Assembly: GCA_025529335.1 (NCBI GenBank)
Contig: JAMYHX010000471.1
Span: 1-33,540 of the forward strand
Direction of reading: 5' to 3'
Source: Rhizopus sp. PT2906
Lineage: Eukaryota > Mucoromycota > Mucoromycetes > Mucorales > Rhizopodaceae
DNA: 33,540 nucleotides
The notes under the pieces were generated by a model. It worked only from the letters and a program-made list of their open reading frames with translations. It was not told the origin of the DNA and did not search any database. The position numbers and the translations under genes are program-made. Of this stretch, positions 32,318 to 33,540 are shown one piece after another; positions within the stretch are counted from its first letter, which is position 1, and every line of letters begins with the position of its first letter.

Positions 32318-32528
32318 ATTTTCTTATACACTTTATTCAGAAATTGTTCGCAAACTGTTGAACAATAAAGTGATAATTTCAAATGTTAAATGATAAAAGA
32401 TAGTCCACAAGAAGCAAAAGAATGAGATGATTAGTAAGCGGTTACTACATACTTATATTAAAAGAAGAGGACTTATAAGAGAAAAAGAAGCAAAAAAAGT
32501 GAGTAATAAGAAATTACTAATATCTTAC

Positions 32529-32692
32529 CTGAAGTGTACTATAATGGACCAGTGATAACTAGCCCGGAGGAAGGAAAATCAAATGAACAGAAGGGGCAAA
32601 AGGAGTGAACAGAAACAACTTGGTAAGAACCAAGCTATCCCCAGCTATCACTGGACTAGGTTCAATTTATGATCTATAATACTACACGTCAG
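32529..32692. mobile_element. Candidate MITE (164 bp, imperfect terminal inverted repeats)
   Basis: The left end CTGAAGTGTACTATAATGGA and the reverse complement of the right end CTGACGTGTAGTATTATAGA agree at 17 of the first 22 positions. A second block, CCAGTGATAACT versus CCAGTGATAGCT, continues the inverted repeat after an offset of about 14 nt in the right arm. The interior is purine-rich with no coding potential. No target-site duplication is evident at the ends I chose. It is noncoding and has no related autonomous element in the window. Confidence 0.45.
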
Positions 32693-33540
32693 TTTCTCAA
32701 AAAAAAAAAATACCCACAAAATAACATACTTTAGGCCGAATTGGAGGAATAGTTGATCATACTTTTGGTCCAAAGAAGAAAAGAGAGGAGGTCAAGAAAT
32801 ATTTATACAAGTCTCTAGCAGTTACGCGTTATTTATAAATGTTGACCACATTACACGAGTCTTTTCTCTTCTATGAAGGATATCAAACTCACTTTGTGTA
32901 TTAAATGTTGTCAAATAGGAAATAATAAAGATTGATAATCAACTAAAGTGCAATGGTTATTGAACTTGTATCGTGTGTCAATAATTTCTGAAAATAATTC
33001 ATGAAAATTCAATCCTCCATTGGCTTCCACTTCCTCCTCTCTCTCCTCTCAATATCTGTCGAGCTAATTCTTTTTCATTTCCTTCGTTTTTTCCTTTTGA
33101 TCTCAAAAAGGGTTTTTAGATTTTATGTGCTTTTTTTATCTGACCTGGACGAGACGAAATTATAACGCCTCAATGCGCCCATTGCGGTCTTTTATTTTCC
33201 TTTATAAATTGTTTGTTTAAATGTATAAAATATCAAGCTTATTCAAAGACGCATAAAAAAGGATCATGTTTCATTGGTTACCGAAAGTTGCAGTTGACGT
33301 TATTTCTAAATTAGGCAAGCGCAGTGGTATCTGTGTAGTAGTAAGGGTGACGTATTTTCACGAGATTGTATATGTGTGTGGGCAATGAATAAAATTTAAA
33401 TGTATTACATATGTGAAGATATCATGGCTGTATAAATGATAAAAAAAGCAGGAGGATTATTGATGAGATAAAGGATCAAGAGAATTCATAAAGGAAGGAT
33501 AAGGATTCTGTGAGCTAGATGATTGTCTAGGAGTATGTGG
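32693..33540. other. Intergenic region at the right edge
   Basis: No gene recognised. It contains an A-run (32701-32710), a C/T-rich stretch (33017-33052) and AT-rich sequence. It could be the flank of a gene beyond the window. Confidence 0.45.

Noticed and set aside
1..33540. CRISPR array or bacterial-type operon
   Set aside because: No regularly spaced direct repeats; spliced genes and TE content are eukaryotic.

Overview
The window looks like a piece of nuclear genome from a Mucoromycota fungus, most likely of the order Mucorales. The protein-coding genes are AT-rich and split by many short GT-AG introns (mostly about 45-65 nt). The gene families fit filamentous fungi: a Rrm4/PABP-like RNA transporter, a Bqt4-like KilA-N/APSES membrane protein, a secreted S8 protease, a class 3 lipase and an SLC41 Mg2+ transporter. 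The repeats include non-LTR retrotransposons, a chromodomain Ty3/gypsy remnant and a Fanzor/TnpB-like remnant. The assignment is inference from gene style and content, not from a marker gene.

Layout. 1-10.0 kb is a mobile-element graveyard wrapped around one host gene. LINE A (1-1630) is the 3' part of an element whose ORF2 is open to the left edge. It is followed directly by LINE B (about 1631-5838), which carries remnants of ORF1, APE endonuclease, reverse transcriptase (YADD visible) and C-terminal region, broken by frameshifts, stops and one large deletion. Immediately after LINE B lies the 3' third of a decayed Fanzor-type RNA-guided nuclease gene (5843-6365). A seven-exon two-TM protein gene (8427-6507, minus) follows. 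Then come a chromodomain-integrase remnant (minus, 8895-9320) and LINE C (9420-9997), an endonuclease fragment joined to a LINE tail. The three LINE tails share a 3'-terminal sequence with an AATAAA near its end.

10.0-15.9 kb is gene-poor and AT-rich. The only recognisable content is a second copy (87% by eye) of the 120-bp segment found at the Fanzor 3' end. 15.96-29.65 kb is gene-dense: Rrm4-like RNA-binding protein (+), membrane-associated class 3 lipase (-), then four + strand genes spaced about 100-130 nt apart (unknown 220-aa protein; Bqt4-like tail-anchored KilA-N/APSES protein; SLC41/MgtE Mg2+ transporter; mitochondrial BCKDK/PDK-type kinase), and a secreted subtilase (-) whose 3' end converges on the kinase with 50 bp between stop codons. 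29.65-33.54 kb has no convincing gene. It holds a candidate 164-bp MITE with imperfect terminal inverted repeats and a degenerate tRNA-like sequence.

The host genes do not form an obvious pathway; they look like an ordinary compact fungal gene cluster. The most unusual content is the Fanzor remnant with its repeated 3' segment, the tandem LINE arrangement abutting it, and several lineage-specific membrane or unknown proteins. All exon models were made by hand from splice signals and reading-frame continuity; each model below sums to a multiple of three.
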